DNA of 64,000 nt from UBA5189 sp040389445 (GCA_040389445.1 JAZJZX010000006.1:1-64000); one strand, 5' to 3'. Shown: positions 17,000-26,209, numbered from the stretch's first letter. Numbers and translations are program-made. The notes: a model not told the origin generated them from the letters alone.

Positions 17000-18982
17000 C
17001 TATTCGCGTGGGTCGAGAGAGCTGAAGTAGTCGCGCACGTAGTCCTTGACCGACAGCGGCACATAGCCACGGTCGAGCGAGGTGACGGCGTACTGGTAGA
17101 ACTGCGAAAACACCTGGGAGTACGGAACGTAGGAACCAGGATCGGTGCCGGGGCCCTGCTGGTTGCCCTGGGTGGTCTGGCCGGATCCGCCCGTGCCCGC
17201 GACGTACGACGGGTCGCCCGGCTGTCCGAGTCGCCCGAACGGCGCGAAGATGCTGCTGAGATCCGATCCGAGGACCGACGGGCGATTCGGGTTGACCGGG
17301 CCGCCGACGCTCCCGTTGCCGCCGGTACCGGAGCCGAGGTAGCTCGCGTTGGAACCACCGCCGCCGATCGATCCTCCTCCTGCGCTCGACCCCTGCCCCG
17401 ACCCCTGGCCGGAACCCTGGCCCTGCCCCGACCCCTGGCCGGAACCCTGGCCCTGGCCGGAACCCTGGCCCTGGCCGGAACCCTGGCCCTGGCCGGAACC
17501 CTGGCCCTGGCCCGAACCCTGGCCGGAACCCTGCCCCGAGCCCTGACCGCTGCTGCCCGGCTGACCGCTGCTGCCCGGCTGACCGCTGCTGCCCGGCTGG
17601 CCGGGCTGGCCGCCCTGACCGGTCTGACCGCCGCTTGAACCGGGTTGCCCCGCCTGGCCCGCATTCGCCAGATCGCGCCGGCTGTTCTGCAACTGGTTGG
17701 CGGCGCCGGTGAGATCACGGTTCTGCGCCACGCTGTTCTGGGCGTCGCCGAGCGTCTCGGCCAGCCGATCGAGGGCCGACTTCGCCCCTGCCGTGTCGCC
17801 CTGCGCGAGACTCTGGGCCGCGTCCCGGAGCGCCTGGGCCGAGGCGCCACCAGCCTGGCTCGCCGTGCCCTGGAGCTCCGAGAGCTGGCGAGCAAGATCC
17901 TGCTTCTGGGCATCGGTCATGGTTTCGAGGTTCCGGGCGAGATCCTCGAGGTCCTTCGCGGCTTCCTTTGGGTCGCCATCGGGATTGGCCTTGTTGTTGC
18001 CGGTGGCGGACTGGGACAGGCCGCGGCTCAGCGACGCGAGCGCCGCCGCCCGCTGCTCGTTGGCGGGATTGAGTTGCGAACGGAGCGCGGCCTCGACGGC
18101 ACCGAGCTTGGCGAGATTCGCCGTCAGGTCGTTCGGACGGTCCCGGAGCTGCTTGGCGAGATCCCGCAACTCTCTTGCCAGCTGCGTCCGGGGATCGTCC
18201 GGACGCAGGGCTTTCGTCGCCAGTTGATCTGCGAGACGGTCGAGTTTCTCGGCCTGGGCCGTGGCCTGCTCCCGGATCGCCCGGTTCTGGGCAATCACCG
18301 CGTTCTGGGGGTTTGCCAAAAAGAGGGTGGGAACCAGCGCAAGTGACAGGATCAGCACCGCGGCCGCCGGTCGGCGGGACAGGCGAGGCTTGAAAAGCGT
18401 CCCTGGAACCAGGCGCAGGCTGGCGATCGCGTCACGTCGTTGGCGCCGGATGAAGCGCCGTTCCTCGGTGTTCTGGTCGAGCGCAGTCCCTTCATCGGCG
18501 AGCAGCGCCTCGTCCTCGGGCGTCGGCGGGCCGGCGGCCTCGGGAACGGCGCCGGCCAGGGCGAGGGCGGTGGCGAGGCGATCACCCAGGCGGCCTTCCC
18601 GGTCCACGGCAATCGCCGTCTCGCCGAGGCTCGGTCTCGCCCGGGCGGCAAGCAGGGCCAGGGCGACCAGCGTCACGATCGGGACCGTGGCCGCGATCGC
18701 CCCGACGCTCTCGATCGGCCAGATCCGGCCGGCGAGGAACACGGCGAGTTCCAGACCGACGGTCGCCGCGAGGCCGATCCAGGCACGACGGACGATGCGC
18801 CGGACCCACAGCCGACGGCGATGCGGGCGCAGACCGATTCTGAGCCGTTCCAGCTCGGGATCCAGCGGACCGGCATGGATGCGCCGAGGGTCTTCGGGGA
18901 CCTGGAACACGGGCGCAGCGTTTCGCGCCCCGCGAGCGAATGAACGCGGCACCTTCAGTCGGAGGCGGGGGATACGGAGCAT
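17000..18982 (-). CDS. Membrane protein with coiled-coil and Gly/Gln/Ser-repeat region
   Basis: 660 aa, family not firmly recognised; its place and layout recall DUF4175-type proteins of MoxR/BatA clusters (inference). Seen: three N-terminal TM helices (about 68-86, 93-112, 207-225), a long predicted helical/coiled-coil region (about 230-455) full of EKLDRLADQ and ARELRDLAKQ repeats, a 100-residue Gly-Gln-Ser repeat (about 460-560, units such as GSGQGQGSGQ), and a conserved C-terminal domain (about 570-660) ending in KDYVRDYFSSLDP. The final segment resembles a docking tail. TGATG overlaps link it to the permease gene upstream. Confidence 0.75.
   Translation of the reverse strand: MLRIPRLRLKVPRSFARGARNAAPVFQVPEDPRRIHAGPLDPELERLRIGLRPHRRRLWVRRIVRRAWIGLAATVGLELAVFLAGRIWPIESVGAIAATVPIVTLVALALLAARARPSLGETAIAVDREGRLGDRLATALALAGAVPEAAGPPTPEDEALLADEGTALDQNTEERRFIRRQRRDAIASLRLVPGTLFKPRLSRRPAAAVLILSLALVPTLFLANPQNAVIAQNRAIREQATAQAEKLDRLADQLATKALRPDDPRTQLARELRDLAKQLRDRPNDLTANLAKLGAVEAALRSQLNPANEQRAAALASLSRGLSQSATGNNKANPDGDPKEAAKDLEDLARNLETMTDAQKQDLARQLSELQGTASQAGGASAQALRDAAQSLAQGDTAGAKSALDRLAETLGDAQNSVAQNRDLTGAANQLQNSRRDLANAGQAGQPGSSGGQTGQGGQPGQPGSSGQPGSSGQPGSSGQGSGQGSGQGSGQGQGSGQGQGSGQGQGSGQGQGSGQGSGQGQGSGQGSGQGSSAGGGSIGGGGSNASYLGSGTGGNGSVGGPVNPNRPSVLGSDLSSIFAPFGRLGQPGDPSYVAGTGGSGQTTQGNQQGPGTDPGSYVPYSQVFSQFYQYAVTSLDRGYVPLSVKDYVRDYFSSLDPRE
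17385..17640. repeat. In-frame GC-rich repeats encoding Gly-Gln-Ser tract
   Basis: Tandem units of 9-18 bp such as CCTGGCCGGAACCCTGGC inside the preceding gene, all in frame. Copy number is likely to vary between strains and to be assembled unreliably. Confidence 0.85.
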
Positions 18983-20136
18983 CAGGCGGACCTCCTCATA
19001 CGGAGGCGACGCAGGAAGCCCGGCAGGCTGGGGCGCCAGCGACGCGTTGGAGTGACGAGCTGCACCGCGGCAGCAGTGAAGCCGAATGACAGGAGCAGCA
19101 GGGTCAGCGCCGACCGCGGCCAGTAGCGGTCCCGGAGCGAGTCGGCGCCGGCGGCGACGTTATTCACCGCGACATCGTTGAGCGCCACATCGGGCGCCAC
19201 GGGTCCGCTGTCGGCGAACCCCGCCTTGCAGGTGACGCTGTTGCCGTCAGACACGCAGACCTCGCCGGCCCCCCGGCCGGGGGCGAAACCGACCCCGCCG
19301 GGCACCGGCTGTGCGAAGAACGGATTCGCGCCCGTGACCTCCGCGATGATCAAGCACCAGCTGCCGGTGCCACCCTCGGTCCCGCAGGCAACGTCCGCCT
19401 GGCCGACGAACGGGTTCAGGTACAGCAGGGCTTCGGGAGGCCGCTGCGAGGCAAGTGCCCCTGCGTTGAGGTCGTTCGCCTGGCTTGCCCGCAGGAAGAC
19501 CCAGATGAAGGTCAGGCCGACCGTTGCGACGAGGACGGACACGAAGGTCAACCCGGTGGCCGCCCCACTGCGGCGGACCAGCGCCGAGAAGAACGTGCCG
19601 AGCGCCCCGAAGGCAATCGCGGTCACAAACAGCATCAGGTAGCCGCGGAGGAGATCGTCCGGCGCCACCCCGCCGTACACGAAGACCAGGGCCGCCACCG
19701 GGACGGAGGCGAGGATCAGGACGAACACCCAGGTCAGGGAGCTGAGCAACTTGCCGACGACGATGGCGACCGACGAGATCGGCGTCACGACCAGGAGGTC
19801 GAGGGTCTGCCGTTCCCGCTCGCCGCTGATCGTCCCGGCGGTCGATGCCGGGGCCAGAACGGCAATCATCAGCGTCTGCAGGAACATCAGGGCGACGAAG
19901 ATGCCCCTGCCGATCGATGCGGACTGATATTCGGGGCTGAATCCGAAGTTCTGGCGGACGCTCTCCTCGAGGATCCGGCCGACCATCCACGCAAACGCGG
20001 CGACGATGAGCACGTAGATCGTCACCGAGACGAATGCCCGGCGGCCGCGCATCCGGCCGCGCAGCTCCTTGACCAGGATCGCCGCGATTCCCGGCATCGA
20101 GAAGCGTGGGCGTCGAGCGAGCGTCCGCGCGATCAT
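18982..20136 (-). CDS. ABC-2 type transporter permease
   Basis: 384 aa with six or more TM helices: cytoplasmic N-terminus ELRGRMRGRRAF, TM about 35-55 and 82-100, the ABC-2 signature ISGERERQTLDLLVVTPISS (about 104-123), further helices to about 215, a large extracytoplasmic loop (about 225-330) with four cysteines, and a C-terminal TM helix. It works with the ATPase encoded just upstream (start 1-4 nt from that stop). The substrate is unknown; fusion-free permease/ATPase pairs of this type export or relocate envelope components. Confidence 0.88.
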   Translation of the reverse strand: MIARTLARRPRFSMPGIAAILVKELRGRMRGRRAFVSVTIYVLIVAAFAWMVGRILEESVRQNFGFSPEYQSASIGRGIFVALMFLQTLMIAVLAPASTAGTISGERERQTLDLLVVTPISSVAIVVGKLLSSLTWVFVLILASVPVAALVFVYGGVAPDDLLRGYLMLFVTAIAFGALGTFFSALVRRSGAATGLTFVSVLVATVGLTFIWVFLRASQANDLNAGALASQRPPEALLYLNPFVGQADVACGTEGGTGSWCLIIAEVTGANPFFAQPVPGGVGFAPGRGAGEVCVSDGNSVTCKAGFADSGPVAPDVALNDVAVNNVAAGADSLRDRYWPRSALTLLLLSFGFTAAAVQLVTPTRRWRPSLPGFLRRLRMRRSA

Positions 20137-21101
20137 GCCGTCACCGCCTGCGCCACCGGTTCATCCTGGCCGGTCACCTGGAGGAAGAGCTCCTCGAGGT
20201 CGCTCGCGGCCCGCGAGAAGCTGGCGATCGCCAGGCCGGAGGCAACGGCGTCGCCGAGGAGCCTGGCTGCCCCGATCTCGTCACCGCGGAACCCGAGTTC
20301 CACGGTTCCGTCAGAAAGGATGGCCGCGGACGCGACGTCGGTCTGCGCGGAGAACCAGTCGCGGGCCGATTCGAGCGCCCCGCCCTCGGCGATGACCCGC
20401 GCCCGGAGCACGGCCCCGACGCGGAGCCGCCGTTCGATGTCGGCGATGCGCCCCGAGGCCAGGACCCGTCCCCGATCCACGATGGCGACGCTGGTGCACA
20501 GCTCCTCGAGTTCGGGAAGGATGTGACTGCTGATCAGGATGGTCTTGCCGAGTGCCCGGAGTTCGCGGAGGAGCTCCCGGAGTTCGACCCGCGCGCGCGG
20601 GTCGAGGCCCGACGCCGGCTCGTCGAGCAGCAGCACCTTCGGATCGTGGACGAGCGCGTGCGCCAGGCACAGCCGCTGCTGCATGCCCCGCGACAGGCCC
20701 TGGACGTAGGTGTCCCGCTTGTCCGCCAGATCCACCAGCTCCAGCAGGTCGCCGATGATCCGTCGTCGAGCGGCGGCCGGGAGCCCGTAGCACCGGGCGA
20801 AGAAGTCCAGGTACTCCCAGACGCGCATGTCGTCGTAGACCCCAAAGACATCCGGCATGAACCCGAGGACGCGACGAACCTCGTTGGGGTTCCGCGCCAG
20901 GGACCAGCCGGCGATTTCCGCCTCGCCCGCCGTCGGCTCGAGGAGCGTCGCCAGGATTCGGAGGGTCGTCGTCTTGCCGGCCCCGTTGGGACCCACCAGG
21001 CCGAAGATCTCGCCTTCCTCGATGTCCAGATCGACGCCGGCGACGGCGAGCGTCCGGTCATACCGCTTGACCAGGCCTTCGGTTCGGACGATCGTGGTCA
21101 C
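20133..21101 (-). CDS. ABC transporter ATP-binding protein
   Basis: 322 aa from GTG 21101, which overlaps the upstream stop as GTGA. Seen: Walker A GPNGAGKTTT, Q-loop GFMPD, ABC signature LSRGMQQRL, Walker B VLLLDEPASGLD, H-loop SSHILPELE, then a C-terminal extension of about 90 residues with the beta fold typical of Nat/Ecs-type exporters. Partner of the permease downstream. It makes the MoxR/VWA cluster an ABC-linked envelope system. Confidence 0.95.
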   Translation of the reverse strand: MTTIVRTEGLVKRYDRTLAVAGVDLDIEEGEIFGLVGPNGAGKTTTLRILATLLEPTAGEAEIAGWSLARNPNEVRRVLGFMPDVFGVYDDMRVWEYLDFFARCYGLPAAARRRIIGDLLELVDLADKRDTYVQGLSRGMQQRLCLAHALVHDPKVLLLDEPASGLDPRARVELRELLRELRALGKTILISSHILPELEELCTSVAIVDRGRVLASGRIADIERRLRVGAVLRARVIAEGGALESARDWFSAQTDVASAAILSDGTVELGFRGDEIGAARLLGDAVASGLAIASFSRAASDLEELFLQVTGQDEPVAQAVTA

Positions 21102-23578
21102 GAGATCACCCCGCTGATCGAGATCTGGAACTGGAACCCGAGGCCCTGATCCGCCGACTCGTTGACGAACCGGACCAGGACCTGGCCCGTGGCGCGGTCC
21201 ACGTAGCGTTCGGGCTCGTCGAGAGCGTAGATCGCCCCTCCGCCGAGGTGCGGAAGCCGCGCCCAGGTGCCGGCCACGACATCGAAGACCTCCACCTCGG
21301 GGACACCGTCGAGCTGAGGCGGCGCGCATCCTTCCGGGTTCGTGTTGGTGGCGTCGATGCACACGATCGGCTTGGTTTCGAGTGGCCGGATGGGAGTTGG
21401 GCCGGGTGCCGGGACCCGGCCTCCATTCAGGGTGAACTGGACCTCGGATGCCGCAAACGAACCGCGGAAGGAGATCGGCCGATAGGCCATGGTGGCCGAT
21501 CCGGCTCCCATGTTCACCGAGAAGGGGTCCTTGCTGAAGAACGCCGCGTCGGAGGAGACAACGGTCGCCGTGATGAGGTCGGAGGCAAACGCCGTCTGGC
21601 CGCTGACCTCGAGGCCAACCGGAAGGTAGTACAGGACATTTGCGTTCCGACGAGCGGTCTGCCCCTGGACCCGAACATCGAGGATCTCGTCGCGGCCCCA
21701 CGCGAGGAGCACCGGGCCGTTCGCGTTGAGCACGCCGACCGTCCCGAACATCGGGTCGAAGGTGAGTTGATCCACCACCGCGCGGCGGACCCGCATGCGC
21801 AGCCCCTCATCCGTCAGCTGCGACGAGTCACCGAAGAAGACCTGGCCGAAGATCCGGTCACCCAGGGACTGCCCGAATGGATCGCCGGCCGGCCGCAGCG
21901 ACACCTGCTTCGAGTTGCCGGCCGGCATGTCACCCACCAGGGCGACCGACCCACCGAGCACGACGGCGGCCTTCTCGAGCGTGATGGCCGAGGCATTCGT
22001 GATGGTGCCGCTGACCACGCCATCCTTGAAGCTGAGCGCCGCGGTCACGAGCGGAACGGTCGCCGGCGCATCGGCCCGAACGGTCCGGAGCGAGGAGAAC
22101 CCCACCGCAAGGTTGCGCACGAATGCCGGATCCCCCTGGACGATGTCGAGGGCGTTCGGATCGCCATTCCCGGCGAAGTCACCCGTTGCCGGTGCCGCGA
22201 GCAGGGCGCTCCCGCGGAACTCGAGCTGATAGGTGGATCGGGAAGGGGAGTAGACACCGACGTAGACCTGGGCCGATCCTTCCGTGGCGCCGGGTGCACC
22301 GCGCACCACGGCAACCTCATTGACGATCAGGTCGCTGCCTCGCAGCGTCGTTCCGAATCCGTACGACGCAAGAGCGAACGCGACGATCAGGATCGGCATC
22401 GTGACCCACGCAAGCTCCCGACGATCCAGGCGACGCAGGATCAGGTAGTTGATCGGTCCGATGAGCAGGATGTAGCCCCCGATCAGGAGCAGAAGTCCGC
22501 CGATCGGGGGCAGGGCCAGCGATGCGAGCTGGTTGACGGCATTCACGATCTGGCTGTCGTCCGATCCGACGACAGGGCCGCCGACGGCTCGCGGCGGGAG
22601 CAGCCGGCGCCACATGACGTCGATGTCCCGTGTTGCCGCCAGCCATTTCGTGGCCGGATCGAATCCGATGACGGTGACCTGACCGGAGCCGTAGTCCATG
22701 TCGGCCGCGATCACCCGATCCCCGGACGTGGCCAGGGGACGCCCATCTCGAAGGGTTCCCCCCTGGGCGGGAAGATCGGCGGCATCTGCAGGCAGTTCTC
22801 CGATCAGGCTGGTAAGGCTCGTCGGCGCCACATCCAGGGTGGCGGTTGGTCGATACGGCAGGAGATCGTCCGGGAAGCCCGAGAAGATGCCGATGCCTGC
22901 CGTCCCGCCCGCGATCACGAGCCGGCCGCCGCCGGCGACCCAGCCCCGGAGCGCCGCCAGCTGCTCGCCTGTGAGCTGGTTGCTGTCGACGTCCTGCCAG
23001 ATGATCCGATCCAGGGTGCCCCAGGCCTCCAGTCGATCGGGAAGGTCGCTCACGCCGAGGGCGAGGATTGCCGGGGCGATGCCGTTCGTGTTGGGATCCA
23101 GGTTGAGTTCGGCGATGATGCCCTGCGGTTGCTCGGCGATCACCCCGACGACGAGTTGCGTCGCATCATGGATGAGATAGGTCACGTCGGCGCGGCCGAT
23201 GGTGGCGTCGCCGGACACGAGCTCCACCTTCATCGTCCGTCCGAATGCCGGCGGCTGGGCGTGCAAAACGTATGTCTGTCTGGAATTCGTCGGCAGATCC
23301 ACCGGCACGGAGAATCGCGTGCGGCCCGACGCTCCGCCGGCGAGCCGGATCTCGCCCTTGACGGCCGGACCGTCGTTGGAAAGCTCAATCTGGATCGCCA
23401 TCCATGCTCCCACGCGGGCGTGACCCTGGAGCAGGACCCGCGCATCCATCCTGACCTGCTCGGCTGCACGGGTGGACACGGCGAGCGGTCCGAGGAGAAC
23501 GGCAAGCACCACCACGATGGCCGAGATGGGGCGGAGCCAGCGGGCGGCGGGACGCGGCAGAGCGTTGGCGAGCGGCAC
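21098..23578 (-). CDS. Large exported/membrane protein, first gene of the MoxR/VWA/ABC operon
   Basis: 826 aa, no firm family. GTG 23578 has a good AGGAG site 6 nt upstream. Seen: a signal anchor (about residues 12-30, ISAIVVVLAVLLGPLAVS followed by TRAAE), an extracytoplasmic domain, a GATase-like segment (LRGWVAGGGRLVIAGG), two TM helices (about 355-377 and 388-408) and a long C-terminal extracytoplasmic beta-rich region. This layout matches the membrane proteins often encoded beside ABC-2 genes in such clusters. Promoter likely in the divergent space at 23579-23793. Confidence 0.75.
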   Translation of the reverse strand: MPLANALPRPAARWLRPISAIVVVLAVLLGPLAVSTRAAEQVRMDARVLLQGHARVGAWMAIQIELSNDGPAVKGEIRLAGGASGRTRFSVPVDLPTNSRQTYVLHAQPPAFGRTMKVELVSGDATIGRADVTYLIHDATQLVVGVIAEQPQGIIAELNLDPNTNGIAPAILALGVSDLPDRLEAWGTLDRIIWQDVDSNQLTGEQLAALRGWVAGGGRLVIAGGTAGIGIFSGFPDDLLPYRPTATLDVAPTSLTSLIGELPADAADLPAQGGTLRDGRPLATSGDRVIAADMDYGSGQVTVIGFDPATKWLAATRDIDVMWRRLLPPRAVGGPVVGSDDSQIVNAVNQLASLALPPIGGLLLLIGGYILLIGPINYLILRRLDRRELAWVTMPILIVAFALASYGFGTTLRGSDLIVNEVAVVRGAPGATEGSAQVYVGVYSPSRSTYQLEFRGSALLAAPATGDFAGNGDPNALDIVQGDPAFVRNLAVGFSSLRTVRADAPATVPLVTAALSFKDGVVSGTITNASAITLEKAAVVLGGSVALVGDMPAGNSKQVSLRPAGDPFGQSLGDRIFGQVFFGDSSQLTDEGLRMRVRRAVVDQLTFDPMFGTVGVLNANGPVLLAWGRDEILDVRVQGQTARRNANVLYYLPVGLEVSGQTAFASDLITATVVSSDAAFFSKDPFSVNMGAGSATMAYRPISFRGSFAASEVQFTLNGGRVPAPGPTPIRPLETKPIVCIDATNTNPEGCAPPQLDGVPEVEVFDVVAGTWARLPHLGGGAIYALDEPERYVDRATGQVLVRFVNESADQGLGFQFQISISGVIS

Positions 23579-23600
23579 GACGACTCCTGGGGGGCAAGGC

Positions 23601-23647
23601 TGGCTGATCGACGCGGGAGCTGGCTGATCGACGCGGGAGCTGGCTGA
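23601..23647. repeat. 20-bp tandem repeat, 2.3 copies
   Basis: TGGCTGATCGACGCGGGAGC at 23601-23620 and 23621-23640, then a partial copy. It lies in the divergent promoter space between the MoxR/VWA operon and DUF1015, so it could affect either promoter. Confidence 0.85.
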
Positions 23648-23703
23648 AAAGTTGCGGGACCGCCTCCGACCGCTGGTCGGTCGCGGATCGGCGGTGCCTA
23701 TCG

Positions 23704-23709
23704 TACGAT
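23704..23709 (+). promoter_or_regulatory. Candidate -10 box TACGAT upstream of DUF1015
   Basis: TACGAT lies 84 nt before GTG 23794, giving a leader of about 78 nt. It is a partial palindrome with the preceding TATCGTACGATC, so it may act in both directions. Confidence 0.35.
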
Positions 23710-23793
23710 CCGGGTGCCAGCTCCCGGTTCGAAGCGTCGATCCGGGGCGCAGCCCGCGCAGCCGGTCGCCCGAACTCCAGGATCGAGGTCCTC

Positions 23794-25119
23794 GTGCCCG
23801 TCGTTCGTCCATTTCGCGCCATCCGCTACGACGCCGAAGCGGTCGGCGACCTCGGGCTGGTGGTGGCACCGCCGTACGACGTGATCGGCCAGGACGAACA
23901 TCGCAGGCTGCTCGCCCGGAGTCCGCACAACGTGGTTCGACTGGACCTTCCGCTCCCCGAGCTGGGCGACGCGGATGCGGATGACAAGTACCGGCGCGCG
24001 GCGCATCTGCTGTCCGCGTGGCGTGGCGAAGGTGCGGTGCGCCGCGATCCGCGTCCGTCCATCTACGTCTACGAACAGCAATTCACGCGGCCAGGAAGCG
24101 ACGAGCCGGAGCTGCGCCGAGGGTTTTTCGCCCGCGTCGGCCTCGAACCGTTCGGGGTCGGGATCCTGCCCCATGAGCGAACCCTCCCCGGGCCCCGTGA
24201 GGACCGGTATCGGCTGCTCCGGGCCACCAATGTCAACACGAGCCCGGTCGTGGCGATCTACCGCGACGCCGCCGGCGGGGTCGCCCGGCTCCTCGCCGAG
24301 ATCGCCGCCGAATCGCCGGCCATCGACATCGCCGACATGGTCGGAGAGCGGCATCGTCTCTGGATCCTCCCGGCCGGGACGGATGGCCGGGCCGAACTCC
24401 TCGCCGATCTGGCATCGGGATCCCCGCTGACCATCGCCGACGGCCACCATCGATATGAGACGGCGCTGCGCTTCCAGGCGGAGCGGCGGGTCGGCTCTCC
24501 GGCCGACCCGGATGGCGAATCGGGCTTTGACTTCGTCCTGATGCTCCTGCTCGAGGAAGGTGCCGGACCGATCGTGGTGCTGCCGACGCATCGCGTCGTT
24601 CGCGGGCTCGGCTCGCAGGTCGTCGCCGAACTTCGGTCGCTGCTCGCTCCGCTCTTCGAGATCGAGGACGGCGTTCCCGCCGCGCGGCTGATCGAATCCT
24701 TCGGGCCGGGTGCCGCGGGCGCGCCGATCGAGGGCGGTCGGATCGGCCTGTGGGCCCGGGACGGAGGAATGACCCTGCGCGCCCGCCGAGCTGCATTCGA
24801 GGCCATCCTGCCTGCAGGTGGGCCCGCCATGAGGCGCCTGGATGTCTCGCTGCTCGGTGCGGCGCTCGAGTCCGCACTCGGCATCGATGCCGCTGCCGTC
24901 GCCGCCGGTTTTCGCCTGACGTATACGAAGGACGCGGCCGAGGCGATCCGCCTCGTCGACGAGCACCGCGACGAGGCCGACGCCGCCTTCCTCCTCGATC
25001 CCACGCCCGCCGCGGAGATCGTGGCCGTGGCGGCCGAGGGCGACGTGATGCCGCAGAAGAGCACCTACATCTATCCGAAGGCCGTCACCGGCCTCGTCAT
25101 CAATCCGCTGGAGGGGTGA
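23794..25119 (+). CDS. DUF1015 domain protein
   Basis: 441 aa, full length for PF06245. Seen: N-terminal APPYDVIG, central YVYEQQF, RGFFARVGLEPFGVGILPHERT (shortened here), and the conserved IADGHHRYETA. The fold is related to ParB-like kinases (archaeal free-serine kinase SerK), but the biochemical role in bacteria is not established. GTG 23794 has GAGGT upstream. It is followed after 2 nt by an alpha/beta-hydrolase-fold gene, so the two are probably co-translated. Confidence 0.88.
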   Translation: MPVVRPFRAIRYDAEAVGDLGLVVAPPYDVIGQDEHRRLLARSPHNVVRLDLPLPELGDADADDKYRRAAHLLSAWRGEGAVRRDPRPSIYVYEQQFTRPGSDEPELRRGFFARVGLEPFGVGILPHERTLPGPREDRYRLLRATNVNTSPVVAIYRDAAGGVARLLAEIAAESPAIDIADMVGERHRLWILPAGTDGRAELLADLASGSPLTIADGHHRYETALRFQAERRVGSPADPDGESGFDFVLMLLLEEGAGPIVVLPTHRVVRGLGSQVVAELRSLLAPLFEIEDGVPAARLIESFGPGAAGAPIEGGRIGLWARDGGMTLRARRAAFEAILPAGGPAMRRLDVSLLGAALESALGIDAAAVAAGFRLTYTKDAAEAIRLVDEHRDEADAAFLLDPTPAAEIVAVAAEGDVMPQKSTYIYPKAVTGLVINPLEG

Positions 25120-25121
25120 GC

Positions 25122-26000
25122 ATGACCGACACGACGCCCGACGACATCCTCGGCCGAGGCCAGTCTCCGTCGGTCGGTGGGCGACCCATCCGGAAGGACG
25201 AGATCGAGCTGGACGAGCGCGGGATCTACGTGGAGTCGTGGCTCCCCGAGCGGCGGTCGCGTCGCAAGCCGCTCCTGTTCGTCCACGGCGAGCTCGGGGG
25301 GTCATGGCTCTGGGAGCGGTACCTGGGCTACTTCGCCGGGCGTGGTTGGGAGGGCCACGCCCTCAATCTCCGCAACCACCACTGGAGCCAGACGGCCGAC
25401 CCGGCCCAACTCTCATTCGAGATGTTCGTGGAGGACGTCGCGTCGGTCATGGCCCGCCTTGGGCCGGGCGTCGTCGTGATCGGACACGGGATGGGCGGAC
25501 TGCTTGCCCTGAAGGCGGCCGAGCGACAACCGCTGGCGGGGCTCGTGCTGATCGCCTCCGAGTCTCCCGGAGACCTCCGGCTTCCGGCGCATCAGCACGA
25601 GCTGCGCGAGATCCCCGAGCTGTACGGCAAGTCGCTCGTCGGCTGGGAGACGCTGCCGGAACGACTGCAGCGGGACCACGCCGACCTGTCGATCGCGGAC
25701 ATCCTCCGGATCCAGCACCTGATGGGTCAGAAGCCGCACGAATCGGGTCGGGCGAAGCGTGCCGTGCTGCGCGGAATCCGGATCAATCGGACCGCCTTCG
25801 AACAGGTGCCGCGTCTCGTCATCGGGGGTGGCCTGGATCGACACGTCCCGGTTGAGACGGCCGAGCGCCTGGCCGAATGGCTGGATGCGCCCTATGAGCC
25901 GTTCGGGGCCCATTCGCACTACGGCCTGGTCGTCGGAGAGGACAGCTACGGGCAGGTCGCCGATGCAATTCGGGCTTTCCTCGAGGTGAATCGGCTGTGA
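25122..26000 (+). CDS. Alpha/beta-hydrolase fold protein lacking the nucleophile serine
   Basis: 292 aa. Seen: oxyanion-hole strand LLFVHGELGGSW, nucleophile elbow VVVIGHGMGG, and a C-terminal GAHSHYGLVV supplying the usual histidine region. The elbow should read GxSxG; here residue 123 is glycine (codon GGG 25488-25490). The protein may therefore be a non-hydrolytic binding protein, or may use another residue. A GGAGGGG ribosome site precedes ATG 25122, overlapping the end of DUF1015. Confidence 0.8.
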   Translation: MTDTTPDDILGRGQSPSVGGRPIRKDEIELDERGIYVESWLPERRSRRKPLLFVHGELGGSWLWERYLGYFAGRGWEGHALNLRNHHWSQTADPAQLSFEMFVEDVASVMARLGPGVVVIGHGMGGLLALKAAERQPLAGLVLIASESPGDLRLPAHQHELREIPELYGKSLVGWETLPERLQRDHADLSIADILRIQHLMGQKPHESGRAKRAVLRGIRINRTAFEQVPRLVIGGGLDRHVPVETAERLAEWLDAPYEPFGAHSHYGLVVGEDSYGQVADAIRAFLEVNRL

Positions 26001-26027
26001 CGGGGGACTGGATTCGCGGTCCTTTGG

Positions 26028-26033
26028 TATCAT
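26028..26033 (+). promoter_or_regulatory. Candidate -10 box TATCAT of tRNA-Glu
   Basis: TATCAT lies 32 nt before the tRNA 5' end, which implies a 5' leader of about 25 nt removed by RNase P. Confidence 0.45.
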
Positions 26034-26065
26034 CCGCCGGCTCACGCGGCGCGCGCGTGGCCCAG

Positions 26066-26142
26066 GCCGCATTCGTCTAGAGGCCCAGGACACCGCCCTC
26101 TCAAGGCGGAGACCACCGGTTCGAATCCGGTATGCGGTACCA
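26066..26142 (+). tRNA. tRNA-Glu (CTC anticodon)
   Basis: Cloverleaf read by eye: acceptor GCCGCAT pairs with ATGCGGT (G-U at the first pair), anticodon stem CCGCC/GGCGG, loop CTCTCAA with anticodon CTC at 26100-26102, T-arm ACCGG-TTCGAAT-CCGGT, discriminator A, and an encoded CCA at 26140-26142. Confidence 0.95.
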
Positions 26143-26195
26143 ACCTCGAACGTCGACGACGCCCTCGGTCCACCCGGGGGCGTTTCCCGTTCCCG

Positions 26196-26201
26196 TACAC
26201 T
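26196..26201 (+). promoter_or_regulatory. -10 box TACACT of the dgcN-like gene
   Basis: TACACT ends 8 nt before ATG 26210; it lies 54 nt after the tRNA, so dgcN has its own promoter. Confidence 0.55.
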
Positions 26202-26209
26202 GCCGGACC

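Noticed and set aside
26132..26209. Extended N-terminus of the dgcN-like gene beginning in the tRNA
   Set aside because: The frame runs back into the tRNA-Glu acceptor stem. ATG 26210 has a properly placed -10 box and matches the family length.
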